64,000 bases of DNA, taken from Sulfurimicrobium sp963741495 (lineage in GTDB: Bacteria > Pseudomonadota > Gammaproteobacteria > Burkholderiales > Sulfuricellaceae). The notes beneath the pieces were generated by a model that was not told where the DNA came from, made no database searches, and worked only from the letters and a program-made list of their open reading frames with translations. This document shows, in pieces, positions 17,509 to 27,331 of the stretch. Made by a program: the position numbers and the translations under genes. The stretch covers positions 62,001 to 126,000 of the forward strand of contig CAVUID010000018.1 of NCBI GenBank assembly GCA_963741495.1. The letters run 5' to 3'. Every line of letters begins with the position of its first letter. Positions within the stretch are counted from its first letter, which is position 1.

Positions 17509-18544
17509 TCAAAGCTGCTTGAGCGCCTCGTCGATTCGTGTCGCCATATCGTCCTGGATCAGCACCTCGTCACGCGGCACGCAGGCAATCACCATGATTC
17601 TGGCAGGGTGCCCTTCGCGCAAGACTTCGGTCAATTCGACTGATTTGACTGCGCCTTCGTCCGGTGTTTCAAGCAAGATGTTCATGTTGTCGAGATGCAG
17701 CGAAACTTCATGAATCTGGAGTAGTCTTTCCACGCTGTTCAGCACCAGCAGCAACTGATCCATGAAATATTTCAATGTCGGCTGGTGGATGGCGGTCTGA
17801 CCCAGCAGGGCTTCTTTTTCCCGGATCAAGTTGCAGATTTCGGCCATTTCGCCGTCGCTGCATTCGACATGGTCGCACAGACAGGCTTTGCCGCTGTCTT
17901 GCCGCAGCTTCATCCGCATGCGGGCGCGCAGCAGGGCCAATTTCTGTTCCAGCTCCCCTGATTCTGAACGTGCGGCTTCGATGTTGGCCAGTATTTTATG
18001 CGCAACAAACTCCAGGGCAAAGGCCTTCAGTTTTTCGCGCAGGCCGCTTTCGCTGTCAGCGGAGGCTACAATCCGGTGATCGGTGAAGCTGATCTGGGTC
18101 TGTGGCACTTCCCGCTGCATCATGTCGCCCCGCATCGCAATGCCCAGCACCTTGCGAACCTGCATGGTGGCGGCGATCATGACATGGCAGCTGTCTGCAT
18201 TGCCGGACTGCGCCGCTGCAATGCAGGCGTGCAGGGAATGCGTCGCGGTTGAAAATCTTTCCCATTTCCTGGCCATTTGCGAACATGGCCCGCAACACCG
18301 GCGTCGAACTCCACTGTCGTGCTGCCGCATCGACCGGCCCGGCAATGCTGTCGATGACGTGATTTATATGCCTCAGTGCATTCCAGACCGGTCTGCTGAG
18401 CGTCTCCTGATAGCCGGAGAGAAAATGCATGCGCGGATTGATTTCATAAAACAGCTGTTCGATGGCCGTGTCGATTTCAGCCTGATGTGACTGAAGGTGT
18501 TTCTGTTTCAGATAGCGTCGTAAAACGCGTCGGATCAGGCCCAT
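17509..18544 (-). CDS. Conserved-looking protein of unknown function (one frame change)
   Basis: I do not recognise this 344-residue protein. It has no signal peptide or membrane segment and looks almost wholly helical, starting MGLIRRVLRRYLKQKHLQSH and continuing AIEQLFYEINPRMHFLSGYQ. A cluster of cysteines (CLCDHVEC) lies near the middle, and the C-terminal third has long amphipathic helices (MDQLLLVLNSVERLLQIHE). The frame changes at about 18238, where an extra base sits in FNRDASLHACIAAA. It is convergent with the GGDEF-EAL gene, 16 nt away. The absence of internal stops on both sides of the indel supports a real gene. Confidence 0.7.
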
Positions 18545-18545
18545 G

Positions 18546-18823
18546 TCGCTTTTTTATCACTAACATTGCGTATATGTACTCTACACAAAACGCATGAACC
18601 TGGTTGGCTTATGTCTGTGTTCTCCCCCAATATTATCCTAAGGGCCTGTTAACGCTAATTTTGCGTCTGCGATGGGCTCTTTGCAGGCTTCCGCAAAGCT
18701 TATTTTCTTGTTCCGCAATACGGCCATCTCTGTTGCGCCCGTGATACTTGCATGACGATCGGGCGCAACGTGCTGGAATTATGGGCCATGCATCGTGTTA
18801 TTCGCTTGCGCTTTTCACCATGC
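18546..18823. other. Intergenic stretch, possible insertion-element remnant
   Basis: About 280 bp with no credible gene. It contains GGGCCTGTTAACGCTAATTT near 18642, which resembles an insertion-sequence end, and a perfect 9-bp inverted repeat, TTGCGCCCG at about 18733 facing CGGGCGCAA at about 18760. A short minus-strand frame reads MAVLRNKKISFAEACKEP but has no start context. No transposase motif is seen. Confidence 0.4.
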
Positions 18824-19834
18824 TTAAGGGTTTTTGTAGTATTCCCGATGCCATGCTACAAACTTCTCTATCCCTTCTTTTAGCGGCGTTGATGGCGAAA
18901 ATCCAACCGCCTGGCGCAGGTCGTCGATGTTGGCATAGGTTGCTTCCACATCGCCATCCTGCATCGGCAGCATGTTTTTAACCGCAGTCTGTCCTACTGC
19001 ATCCTCGATGGTACCGATGAAAGTCATCAATTCCACCGGCTCGTGGTTGCCGATGTTGTACACGCGGAACGGAACATTGCTGGTCGCGGCATCCGGCTGG
19101 CTGCGATCAAAGGCCGGATTGGCCGTGGCCGTTTTGTCGAGAACCCGTACCACGCCTTCGACGATGTCGTCGATATAGGTGAAATCGCGTTGCATTTTTC
19201 CCTGGTTGAACACGTCAATGGGGCGTCCGGCGCGAATCGCCGAGGTGAAGAGCGAGGGCGACATGTCGGGGCGCCCCCACGGGCCGTAAACGGTGAAAAA
19301 GCGCAGGCCGGTGGTGGGCAAACCGTAGAGGTGGCTGTAGGTGTGCGCCATCAGCTCGTTGGATTTCTTGGTGGCGGCGTAGAGACTGACCGGGTGATCC
19401 ACGTTGTCGTGCACCGAAAAAGGCATGTGGGTGTTGGCGCCGTAGACGCTGGAACTGCTGGCGTATGCCAGGTGTTCGACCTTGTTGTGGCGGCAACCTT
19501 CCAGGATGTTGAGAAATCCGACTATGTTGGATTGGATGTAGGCATGGGGGTTCTGCAAGGAATAGCGCACGCCGGGTTGAGCGGCAAGGTTCACTACGCG
19601 GTTGAATTTTTCCGCGGCAAACAGGGTTTCGGTCGCCTGCCGGTCGGCCATGTCCATGCGGATGAAGCGGAAGCCTTCCCGGCCAGTGAGCTGCTTGAGC
19701 CGGTCTTCCTTTAGCTGGACATCATAATAATCGTTGAGGTTGTCGATGCCGACCACTTCCACGCCCTTGGCAAGCAGACGCTGCGCGGTGTGCATGCCGA
19801 TGAAGCCGGCTACGCCGGTAATCAGAACTTTCAT
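18824..19834 (-). CDS. UDP-glucuronate 4-epimerase-type nucleotide-sugar epimerase
   Basis: A 336-residue extended short-chain dehydrogenase. NAD is bound by GVAGFIGMHTAQ, the active Ser is in YASSSSVYGAN and the YxxxK pair in YAATKKSNEL. FTVYGPWGRPDMSPSLFT is typical of the UDP-glucuronate/UDP-galacturonate epimerases (CapI/LspL group), which supply galacturonate for LPS or capsule. The start abuts the stop of the upstream glycosyltransferase with no gap, suggesting one operon for surface polysaccharide. Specificity is assigned by group resemblance only. Confidence 0.85.
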   Translation of the reverse strand: MKVLITGVAGFIGMHTAQRLLAKGVEVVGIDNLNDYYDVQLKEDRLKQLTGREGFRFIRMDMADRQATETLFAAEKFNRVVNLAAQPGVRYSLQNPHAYIQSNIVGFLNILEGCRHNKVEHLAYASSSSVYGANTHMPFSVHDNVDHPVSLYAATKKSNELMAHTYSHLYGLPTTGLRFFTVYGPWGRPDMSPSLFTSAIRAGRPIDVFNQGKMQRDFTYIDDIVEGVVRVLDKTATANPAFDRSQPDAATSNVPFRVYNIGNHEPVELMTFIGTIEDAVGQTAVKNMLPMQDGDVEATYANIDDLRQAVGFSPSTPLKEGIEKFVAWHREYYKNP

Positions 19835-20587
19835 TTATTCTCCTTTTTGCAAAGCCATGAGCTTTGCATATTTCATGAAACTGTTACCGCAGCCGATGGC
19901 GATGTGCACCAGACCTGCGACGCCATCCAGCATGCCGAGGCGAAAAAAATAGAATCTCACGAAGCGCACCGTCGGGCTGAATATCAGCTGCGCCAGATGC
20001 GCACGCCGCCCGGCCTGATGCAAAGCTGCGGCCTGTAGCGAGGTGTAGCGGTTCTGCTTGTCCAGATAGGTCCCCAGGTCCTCGGCTGAATCGTGCAGCA
20101 AGTCGCCGCGCAGGGTGCCGACTTCACAGCCGGTCAGTACTTTTTCATGCACCGCATCATCGCTCCAGCGCGCATGGCGGCGGTCAAACAGACGCAGGCT
20201 CCAGTCCGGGTAGCCTTCGCCGTGACGCAAATAGCGCCCCATGAAGCGGTTGCTGCGCGGCATCCGGTAGGCATGATGCTCGGGGCGGCTCAGGACGGCG
20301 GCAATACTGGCATGCAAATTCTCGCTCACCCGTTCGTCCGCATCGAGGCACAGCACCCAGTCGTTGCTTGCCTGCGCCACTGCAAACTGCTTTTGCGGCC
20401 CAAAACCAAGCCAATCCTGGGAAATGAACCGTGCGCCGTATTTTAACGCAATTGCCTCGGTATTATCGCGACTGCCGCTGTCCACCACTACGATTTCGCC
20501 TGCAAATTTCACGCTCTGCAGGCAGGCCTCAAGTTGAGGTGCGGCGTTAAGAGTAATGAGCACAACGGAAAAAGGCTGGGTTTGCAT
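19835..20587 (-). CDS. Family 2 glycosyltransferase, WaaE/KdtX-like
   Basis: A 250-residue GT-A enzyme with the opening FSVVLITLNAAPQLEACLQS, the nucleotide-binding EIVVVDSGSRDNT and the metal-binding DADE in LCLDADERVSEN. The middle motif RMPRSNRFMGRYLRHGEGYPD and WSDDAVHEKV place it with WaaE/KdtX-type lipopolysaccharide inner-core glucosyltransferases. It is encoded head-to-head with waaC, 44 bp apart, which fits a role in LPS core assembly on the cytoplasmic face of the inner membrane. The donor sugar cannot be read from sequence. Confidence 0.85.
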   Translation of the reverse strand: MQTQPFSVVLITLNAAPQLEACLQSVKFAGEIVVVDSGSRDNTEAIALKYGARFISQDWLGFGPQKQFAVAQASNDWVLCLDADERVSENLHASIAAVLSRPEHHAYRMPRSNRFMGRYLRHGEGYPDWSLRLFDRRHARWSDDAVHEKVLTGCEVGTLRGDLLHDSAEDLGTYLDKQNRYTSLQAAALHQAGRRAHLAQLIFSPTVRFVRFYFFRLGMLDGVAGLVHIAIGCGNSFMKYAKLMALQKGE

Positions 20588-20631
20588 GGAACATTATTAT
20601 GCCTGCTGGCTGGGTAGGCTAAAATAGCAGA

Positions 20632-21591
20632 ATGTTGAAAATATTGCTGGTAAAGACCTCTTCCATGGGCGATGTCATTCACGCGCTGCCATCCGTGACC
20701 GACATTTTCGAGCATTATCCCGATGCGAAAGTGGATTGGGTGGTGGAGGAGAACTTTGCCGAGCTGCCGGCCCTGCACCCGGGCGTGCGAAAAGTCATCC
20801 CTGTCGCGGTGCGGCGCTGGCGCCGGCATTTGTTAGGCATGACAAGCTGGCGTGAAATGGCGGCTTTTCGCCGCATCATTCAGGCGACGGATTATGACCT
20901 GGTCCTCGACAGCCAGGGGCTGATCAAAAGCGCGGCCATCACGCGCCTGGCCCGTGGGCCGCGCTGCGGCTACGATCGACCCAGCGCACGCGAACCTCTT
21001 GCAGCGCTGGTTTACGACAGGACGATCCGGGTGGCGCGTGACTTGCATGCGGTGGAGCGAAACCGTTTGCTGATGGGGCGTGCGCTGGGTTACGTGCCCG
21101 GCGAGAACGTAGATTATGGCATTGCGGCGCCCGAGCTGGGGCTGCCGTGGTTGCCCGGCGGGCCTTATGCGGTGTTGCTGCATGCCACCAGCCGCGCCGA
21201 CAAGGAGTGGCCCGAGGCGGACTGGATTGCACTGGCTGCCCGCCTCAACAGCCAGGGGCTGTGCTGTGTCCTGCCCTGGGGCGCGCCGCATGAACAGGCG
21301 CGCAGCGAGCGTCTGGCAAAGCAAATGGCTCATGCCGTGGTGCCGCCCCGCCTTGGTCTGGCACAGGCAGCCGCGCTGTTGGGCGCGGCACAGGCCGTGC
21401 TGGGCGTGGATACCGGGCTGACGCATCTGGCTGCGGCACTCAAGGTGCCGGTGGTGGCTTTGTATTGCGCCTCTGATCCCGGCCTGACAGGTGTGTATGC
21501 CAGCGGCCCGGCCATCAATCTTGGCCGCGCGGGACAAGTGCCGCCGCTGGATGAAGTCATCGCAGCACTGGAAAAGGTCATGCAGCAATGA
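20632..21591 (+). CDS. waaC: Lipopolysaccharide heptosyltransferase I
   Basis: A 319-residue GT9 enzyme that adds the first L-glycero-D-manno-heptose to Kdo2-lipid A. MLKILLVKTSSMGDVIHALP is the classic opening. VLHATSRADKEWPEADWIAL-like residues (VLLHATSRADKEWPE) bind ADP-heptose, and the C-terminal domain has GVDTGLTHLAAALKVPVVAL. Its stop overlaps the waaA start by 4 nt, giving tight coupling of Kdo and heptose transfer genes. Confidence 0.94.
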   Translation: MLKILLVKTSSMGDVIHALPSVTDIFEHYPDAKVDWVVEENFAELPALHPGVRKVIPVAVRRWRRHLLGMTSWREMAAFRRIIQATDYDLVLDSQGLIKSAAITRLARGPRCGYDRPSAREPLAALVYDRTIRVARDLHAVERNRLLMGRALGYVPGENVDYGIAAPELGLPWLPGGPYAVLLHATSRADKEWPEADWIALAARLNSQGLCCVLPWGAPHEQARSERLAKQMAHAVVPPRLGLAQAAALLGAAQAVLGVDTGLTHLAAALKVPVVALYCASDPGLTGVYASGPAINLGRAGQVPPLDEVIAALEKVMQQ

Positions 21592-22899
21592 GCCAGGGGT
21601 CCATTCAGAAAGCCGGGGCGGCAGGCTGGGCCTATACCGCGGCGCTGTTCCTGCTTCTGCCTTATGTGGTGTTCCATCTGGTCTGGCGGGCGCGGCGTCA
21701 GCCGGAATATCTGCGTCACTGGGGCGAGCGTTTTGGCCATTACCGCCAGATCCGTCCCTTGCGCCCGGTGATCTGGCTGCATGCGGTATCAGTGGGCGAA
21801 ACGCGCGCCGCCGCACCGCTGGTGAAGGCGCTGCAGGCACGCTATCCGGACCACCAGATTCTTCTTACCCATATGACGCCCACCGGGCGCGAGACCGGGG
21901 AACAGTTGTTCGGATCGGACGTGCTGCGTTGCTATCTGCCTTATGACTACCCGTTTGCGGTGCGGCATTTTCTCGATCACTTCAAGCCTGAACTGGGGCT
22001 GCTGCTGGAAACGGAAATCTGGCCCAATCTGATTCGCGCTTGCCACAATGCAAATATTCCGTTGTGTCTGGTGAATGCCCGCCTGTCGGAAAAATCGGCG
22101 CGCCGCTATGCGAGATTTGGCAGGCTGGTCAAAGCCAGCCTGCGTCAAATGAGCGAAATTGCCGCGCAGACGGAAGAGGATGCGCAGCGCCTTGAGGCAT
22201 TGGGCGCCAGAAATGTGAGTGTGATGGGCAATCTCAAGTTCGATATCACCCCCGCCCGCTGAATTGCTTGACCTCGGCCACAGACTGTTGCAGCGCTTCG
22301 GGCCGGAACGCATGGTTTTTCTTGCCGCGAGCACGCGCGAAGGGGAAGAAGAAAAAATTCTGTCTGCCGTGCAAGCTGCCGGGATACCCGGCCTGCTCAC
22401 GGTGATCGTGCCGCGCCATCCACAGCGTTTCGAGGAAATTGCCCGGTTGCTGGAAAAGTTGAAAATTCCTTATCAGCGCCGCAGCCTGGAGCAGCCTGTT
22501 GAAGCGGAAACAGCGGTGGTGCTGGGCGACAGCATGGGGGAAATGTTTGCCTACTATGCCGCCTGCGATGTCGCATTTATTGGCGGCAGCTTGCTGCCTT
22601 ATGGCGGGCAGAATCTGATCGAGGCATGTGCGGTGGGCAAGCCGGTCATCCTTGGGCCGCACACCTGGAATTTTGCCGAGGCAGCGGATTTGGCCGTCGA
22701 GGCGGGTGCCGCCGTGCGGGTGGCAGATGAAGAAGGGTTGGTTCGGGAGTTGCAGGATCTGTCACAGAATCCGGAGCGGTGCCGCCGCATGGGCCAGGCC
22801 GGGCTGAATTTCAGCCGCCAGCATCAGGGGGCGACAAAGCAGGTGATGGCTATCTTGGAGGTCATTGCGAGCGAAGCGAAGCAATCTCGCTTCTTTTAA
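21588..22899 (+). CDS. waaA: Kdo transferase WaaA (one frame change, repeat-derived C-terminus)
   Basis: A GT30 enzyme that attaches Kdo to lipid IVA, about 436 residues. The N-terminal half shows the membrane anchor LFLLLPYVVFHLVW, HAVSVGETRAA and LLLETEIWPNLI; the C-terminal half shows FLAASTREGEEE, VPRHPQRFEEI, GDSMGEMFAYYAACDVAFIG and GGQNLIEACAVGKPVILGP. One extra base at about 22257 creates an early stop; removing it restores the normal sequence. The last residues, VIASEAKQSRFF, come from a palindromic dispersed repeat that supplies the stop codon, so the C-terminus is lengthened relative to family members. The gene is essential in most Gram-negatives, which argues that the indel is an error. 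Confidence 0.88.
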
Positions 22900-22937
22900 G
22901 CGTCGAGTACAGATTGCTTCGCTACGCTCGCAATGAC
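22861..22937. repeat. Palindromic dispersed repeat at the waaA 3' end
   Basis: Two 27-bp arms, GTCATTGCGAGCGAAGCGAA... (22861-22887) and its reverse complement (22911-22937), differ at one position and enclose 23 bp. The left arm is in frame with waaA and translates to VIASEAKQS. It lies between the convergent waaA and tolC-like genes, so it may also act as a transcription stop. A diverged copy is at 62266-62345. Confidence 0.9.
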
Positions 22938-22942
22938 GGCAA

Positions 22943-24258
22943 TCACTTCAGCCACTGATTGACCTGTTGCAGATCGCCTTCCGCCAGCGTGCCTGCGGCT
23001 GATTTCAGCTTCAGGCGGCTTACGAGATAGGTATAGCGTGCCTTGTACAGATCGCGCTTGGCGCTGAAAAGTTGTTGCTGCGCATTAAGCACGTCGACAT
23101 TGGTACGCACGCCGACTTCCAGACCAAGCCGGGTGGAGTCGAGCGAGCTCTGGCTCGATACCAGCGCCTGTTCCAGCGCCCTGATCTGTGCCGCGCCGCT
23201 GGTGACGCCCAGATACGCTTCGCGGGTGGAGAGGGCTGACTGGCGTACTTCAAGAGTCAGATCCTGGCGCGCTTTTTCCTGATTGGCGACGGCTTCACGC
23301 ACTCTTGAGCTGGTTGCCCCCCCCTGATACAGGGGAAGCCCGAGTTGCAGGCCGATCGTCGTGGCCTTGGTGTCATAGGCGCCAAAACGTCCGCCGCTCA
23401 GGCCGCTATCGCCATAAGTGGCTACCAGATCGAGCGTCGGGTGATGGCCGCCACGGTTGCGCTCTACTTCCTGGTTGGCGATTTCCGCGCTGATGCGCTT
23501 TGCCTGAACCAGTAAATTATCCTGTTCTGCGGCTTCCACCCATTTGCTGATGTCATTAGGTTCGGGGGTTTGCAGCGACAATTCTGTGGCAAGCGTGGCA
23601 AGCGGACCGGGCAGCTTGCCGATGATTTTTTCCAGTGCTCTCTGGCGGATTTCAAGCTCGTTGAGAGCGGCGATTTCGCTGGCGTTGGCCAGGTCGAAAC
23701 GGGCCTGCGCCTCGTGAGTATCGGTAATGGTCGCGGTGCCGACTTCGAAGCTCATTTTCGCCTGGTCCAACTGCTCCTGAATGGCTTTCTTCTGCGTTCC
23801 AGCCAGCGCAACATTATCCTGCGCCAGCAGGACGTCGAAATAAGCCTGGGCGACGTTGAGGATCAGTCCCTGCTGGGCCGCTGCATACTGGATTTCTGCC
23901 GCTGCGCTTTGCAGTTTGCCCTGCTCGTAGATAGCCCAGTTCTGCCGCCGGTAAATGGGTTGCATCAGGGTCAGTTTTGCGCCGTTGGAATTGTAGTTGT
24001 AGTCGGTCGTGATGCCGGTACTGCGCGTCTGGATTTCTTCCTTGTTCCAGATGGTGCTGGCGCCCAGATCCAGTGTAGGGCAGCAGCAGCGCGCGCGCCT
24101 GCGGCAATTTTTCCTGCCCGGCCTGGTAGGCGGCACGCGCGGAGGCAAGCGCCGCATCGTTGGCGAGCGCATCGCGATAGATGTCCATCAGGTTGGCTGC
24201 CTCGACGCCAGGGGCGAAGGTGGCGGTAATCAGTAATGCCAGAGCGAGTACGTTTCAT
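22943..24258 (-). CDS. tolC: TolC family outer-membrane efflux protein (two frame changes)
   Basis: Outer-membrane channel for type I secretion and RND/ABC efflux, about 437 residues. It has a signal peptide (LALALLITATFAPGVEAAN) and two OEP repeats of long helices, with LTLMQPIYRRQNWAIYEQGK, NVAQAYFDVLLAQDNV and RTNVDVLNAQQQLFSAKRDLYKA-like motifs (RTNVDVLNAQQQLFSAKRD). Extra bases at about 24249 (in the signal peptide) and 24077 (LLLPTLDLGAS) break the frame near the 5' end; the remaining 1.1 kb is clean. It runs towards waaA across the palindromic repeat. No inner-membrane partner is adjacent. Confidence 0.88.
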
Positions 24259-24268
24259 CACGAATTTC

Positions 24269-24592
24269 CTAATATTTACGCATTGTCGGGTCGACGTCCC
24301 TTGCCCAGGCTTCCACGCCACCCTGCAAGTTATACACATTGACAAAGCCTGCTTGCTGGAGAAACAGTCCGGCACGATAACTGCGTACGCCGTGATGACA
24401 GATCATCACGATTTCGGCTTCCGGGTCCAGTTCCTGGAAGCGTTCCGGAATCTGGCGCAGTGGCACCAGCAGCGAACCCTCAATGTGACAGTACTGGTAT
24501 TCCCAGGTTTCACGCACGTCGACCAAAACAGGCTGTTTGCGTGTCGGGTGATCGAGCCAGGTCTTCAGTTCGAGTGGATGAAGCTGCTTCAA
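24269..24592 (-). CDS. Single-domain rhodanese
   Basis: A 107-residue rhodanese-like protein with the catalytic Cys loop CHHGVRS and the conserved DVRETWEYQYCHIEGSLLVP. Single-domain rhodaneses move sulfane sulfur, often between thiosulfate or glutathione persulfide and acceptor proteins. It sits between the Pcm-like gene and tolC on the same strand, 4 nt after the former and 10 nt before the latter, an order frequent in betaproteobacteria. Substrate unknown. Confidence 0.88.
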   Translation of the reverse strand: MKQLHPLELKTWLDHPTRKQPVLVDVRETWEYQYCHIEGSLLVPLRQIPERFQELDPEAEIVMICHHGVRSYRAGLFLQQAGFVNVYNLQGGVEAWARDVDPTMRKY

Positions 24593-24595
24593 TGC

Positions 24596-25249
24596 CTAGA
24601 ATACAAATCGTTGGGGCTGCAGCGCGTTGCGCAGAGGGGGGATGCAGGTTTCGAACAGATTGGCGGTGCGGCAGGCGCCTTCACCCAGGCAGGTGATCAG
24701 CTTGCCTTCCATGATCGGCGCATCTCCCACCACTGCGAACATCCGGCCGCCCGTGTTCAGGCTGGCAAGGAATGTCTCGGGCAGAACCGGCACCGAGCCG
24801 GTCAGCACGATGACATCATAGGTGCCATGGCGGTCCCAGCCGTGAGCGGCATCGCCCTGTTCCAGCGTGACATTGTGAATGCCGTGTGCGCGCAGTTTTT
24901 CCTCCGCCTGTTCCTTGAGTTCCGGCACGATTTCGACGCTGTAGACGTGTTCGGCCCGCGTGGCCAGCAGGGCTGTCATGTAGCCGCTGCCGGTGCCGAC
25001 TTCCAGCACCTTGTCGGTTTTTTTGATGGCCAGTTCCTGGATGATGCGCGCTTCCAGCTTGGGCGTCAGCATGACCTCGCCGTGGCCGAGCGGAATTTCC
25101 ATATCGACAAAAGCCAGATCGCGATAAGCGGCCGGAACGAAATCCTCGCGCCGCATTTCCAGCAGCATATCGAGTACATGCTGATCCAGAACATTCCATG
25201 GCCGGATTTGCTGTTCCACCATGTTGAAACGTGCTTGTTCGAAATTCAT
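24596..25249 (-). CDS. Protein-L-isoaspartate O-methyltransferase-like protein
   Basis: A 217-residue SAM methyltransferase. Motif I is VLEVGTGSGYMTALLA, then VYSVEIVPELKEQAEEKL and the Pcm-type MLTPKLEARIIQEL. Relatives near tolC in betaproteobacteria are annotated as protein-L-isoaspartate(D-aspartate) O-methyltransferase, which repairs damaged Asp residues. The start ATG 25249 (MNFEQARFNMVEQQIRPWNV) matches those relatives. It is divergent from the TPP riboswitch and thiC. Confidence 0.85.
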   Translation of the reverse strand: MNFEQARFNMVEQQIRPWNVLDQHVLDMLLEMRREDFVPAAYRDLAFVDMEIPLGHGEVMLTPKLEARIIQELAIKKTDKVLEVGTGSGYMTALLATRAEHVYSVEIVPELKEQAEEKLRAHGIHNVTLEQGDAAHGWDRHGTYDVIVLTGSVPVLPETFLASLNTGGRMFAVVGDAPIMEGKLITCLGEGACRTANLFETCIPPLRNALQPQRFVF

Positions 25250-25317
25250 AGCCACTCCCGTGAGGTAACGCCATTGCTTGCAATTATTCCACAATTCCAG
25301 TAGCTTCACACATCTTA

Positions 25318-25397
25318 GCTGGGGGTCCTGGCGCGTGTCGTGCCGGGTGAGAGAAACCCTTTGAACCTGATGCGGATAATGCCGCCGCAGGGAAGCG
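25318..25397 (+). promoter_or_regulatory. TPP riboswitch (THI element) of thiC
   Basis: The conserved aptamer core is present: a GGGGGT 5' helix, GGGTGAGAGAAACCCTTTGA (J and P2 arm), ACCTGATGCGGATAATGCCG and the closing CAGGGAAG. It lies about 48 nt ahead of the thiC start. In Gram-negatives this element usually blocks translation of thiC when thiamin pyrophosphate is bound. Confidence 0.95.
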
Positions 25398-25444
25398 TTG
25401 CTTGCCCCAATGCTCCTTGCGTGCCTCCGAGGAGTTTCCTTGTA

Positions 25445-27318
25445 ATGAATGCCAATCCCGAATTTCTGAACCAGTCCGCGCATGTCGATGAGGCAGCGGT
25501 GCAACCCCTGCCCAATTCGCGCAAGGTTTATGTTGCAGGCTCACGCCCGGATATCCGCGTGCCGATGCGCGAAATCAGCCAGTCCGAAACTCCCGCCAGT
25601 TTTGGCGCGGAAAAAAACCCACCGATTTATGTTTACGATACTTCAGGGCCTTACACTGATCCGGCGGCAGAAATCGATATCCGTGCCGGTCTGGCTTCGG
25701 TACGTGGTGCCTGGATCGAGGAGCGCGGTGATACCGAATCCGCTTGCCGGACTGACATCCGAGTTTGGCCGCCAGCGCCTGAACGATCCCAGCACTGGCA
25801 GAAATGCGCTTCAATCTCCAGCGCCAGCCGCGCAAGGCAAAATCCGGCATGAACGTGACGCAGATGCATTATGCGAAGCAGGGCATCATCACGCCGGAAA
25901 TGGAATATATCGCCATCCGCGAAAACCAGCGTCGTGACAACCTGGCCGAGATTTTCACCGCCCAGCATCCGGGCGACAGCTTCGGCGCGGCCATTCCGCC
26001 CGTGATCACGCCGGAATTCGTGCGCGACGAAGTGGCGCGCGGCCGTGCCATCATCCCGGCCAACATCAATCACCCGGAACTGGAGCCGATGATCATCGGG
26101 CGCAATTTCCTGGTCAAGATCAACGGCAATATCGGCAATTCCGCGCTGGCTTCTTCGATTCACGACGAAGTGGCGAAAATGACCTGGGGCATCCGCTGGG
26201 GCGCGGATACCATCATGGATCTGTCGACCGGCAAGAACATCCACGAAACCCGCGAATGGATCCTGCGCAACAGCCCGGTGCCGATCGGCACGGTGCCGAT
26301 TTACCAGGCACTGGAAAAGGTCAACGGCAAGGCCGAGGATCTCACCTGGGAAATTTTCCGCGATACGCTGATCGAGCAGGCGGAGCAGGGCGTGGATTAC
26401 TTCACCATTCATTCCGGCGTGCTGCTGCGCTATGTGCCGCTGACTGCCAACCGCATGACCGGCATCGTGTCGCGCGGCGGCTCCATCATGGCCAAGTGGT
26501 GCCTGGCACATCACCAGGAAAACTTCCTCTACACCCATTTCGAGGATATCTGCGAAATCATGAAGGCCTACGACGTGTCCTTCAGCCTCGGCGATGGCTT
26601 GCGTCCGGGATCGATCTACGACGCCAACGACGCAGCCCAGTTCGGCGAACTGGAAACCCTGGGCGAACTGACCCAGATTGCCTGGAAACACGACATCCAG
26701 ACCATGATCGAAGGTCCCGGCCATGTGCCCATGCACATGATCAAGGTCAACATGGACAAGCAGCTCGAATGCTGCGGCGAGGCGCCGTTCTATACGCTGG
26801 GGCCGCTCACCACCGACATCGCGCCCGGCTACGACCACATTACCTCGGGCATCGGTGCCGCCATGATCGGCTGGTACGGCTGCGCCATGCTGTGCTACGT
26901 CACGCCCAAGGAGCATCTGGGCCTGCCAGACAAGGACGACGTCAAGGAAGGCATCATCACCTACAAGATTGCCGCCCATGCCGCCGACCTGGCCAAGGGG
27001 CACCCTGGCGCGCAGATCCGCGACAATGCGCTTTCCAAGGCGCGTTTTGAATTCCGCTGGGAAGACCAGTTCAATCTCGGCCTCGACCCCGACCGCGCGC
27101 GCTCGTTCCACGACGAAACCCTGCCCAAGGATTCCTCCAAGGTGGCGCATTTCTGCTCCATGTGCGGACCGCATTTCTGCTCCATGAAAATCACCCAGGA
27201 CGTGCGCGACTATGCGGCTTCCCAGGGCGTTTCGGAAAACGAGGCGCTAACCAAGGGAATGGAAGAGAAGTCGGTGGAGTTCGTCTCCAAAGGCGGCCAG
27301 ATTTACCAGAAAAGCTGA
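25445..27318 (+). CDS. thiC: Phosphomethylpyrimidine synthase (two frame changes)
   Basis: ThiC converts aminoimidazole ribotide to HMP-phosphate by radical SAM chemistry, making the pyrimidine half of thiamin. About 623 residues. The C-terminal cluster motif CSMCGPHFC binds the [4Fe-4S] centre; MRFNLQRQPRKAKSGMNVTQ, NINHPELEPMIIGRNFLVKI and TSGIGAAMIGWYG are family hallmarks. Extra bases at about 25742 and 25797 shift the frame twice within 55 bp near residue 100; correction restores DTESLAGLTSEFGRQ and DPSTAEMRFNLQ. The rest is intact, so sequencing error is likely. It is controlled by the upstream TPP riboswitch. Confidence 0.93.
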
Positions 27319-27331
27319 TTAAGAGAGCATC

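Noticed and set aside
18546..18823. A complete insertion sequence
   Set aside because: No transposase frame or matching terminal repeats spanning an element could be found.
25651..27174. A 507-codon open frame on the minus strand opposite thiC
   Set aside because: It mirrors a strongly conserved, high-GC coding region; its composition (His/Gly/Val-rich) is typical of a shadow frame and it has no start context or domain.
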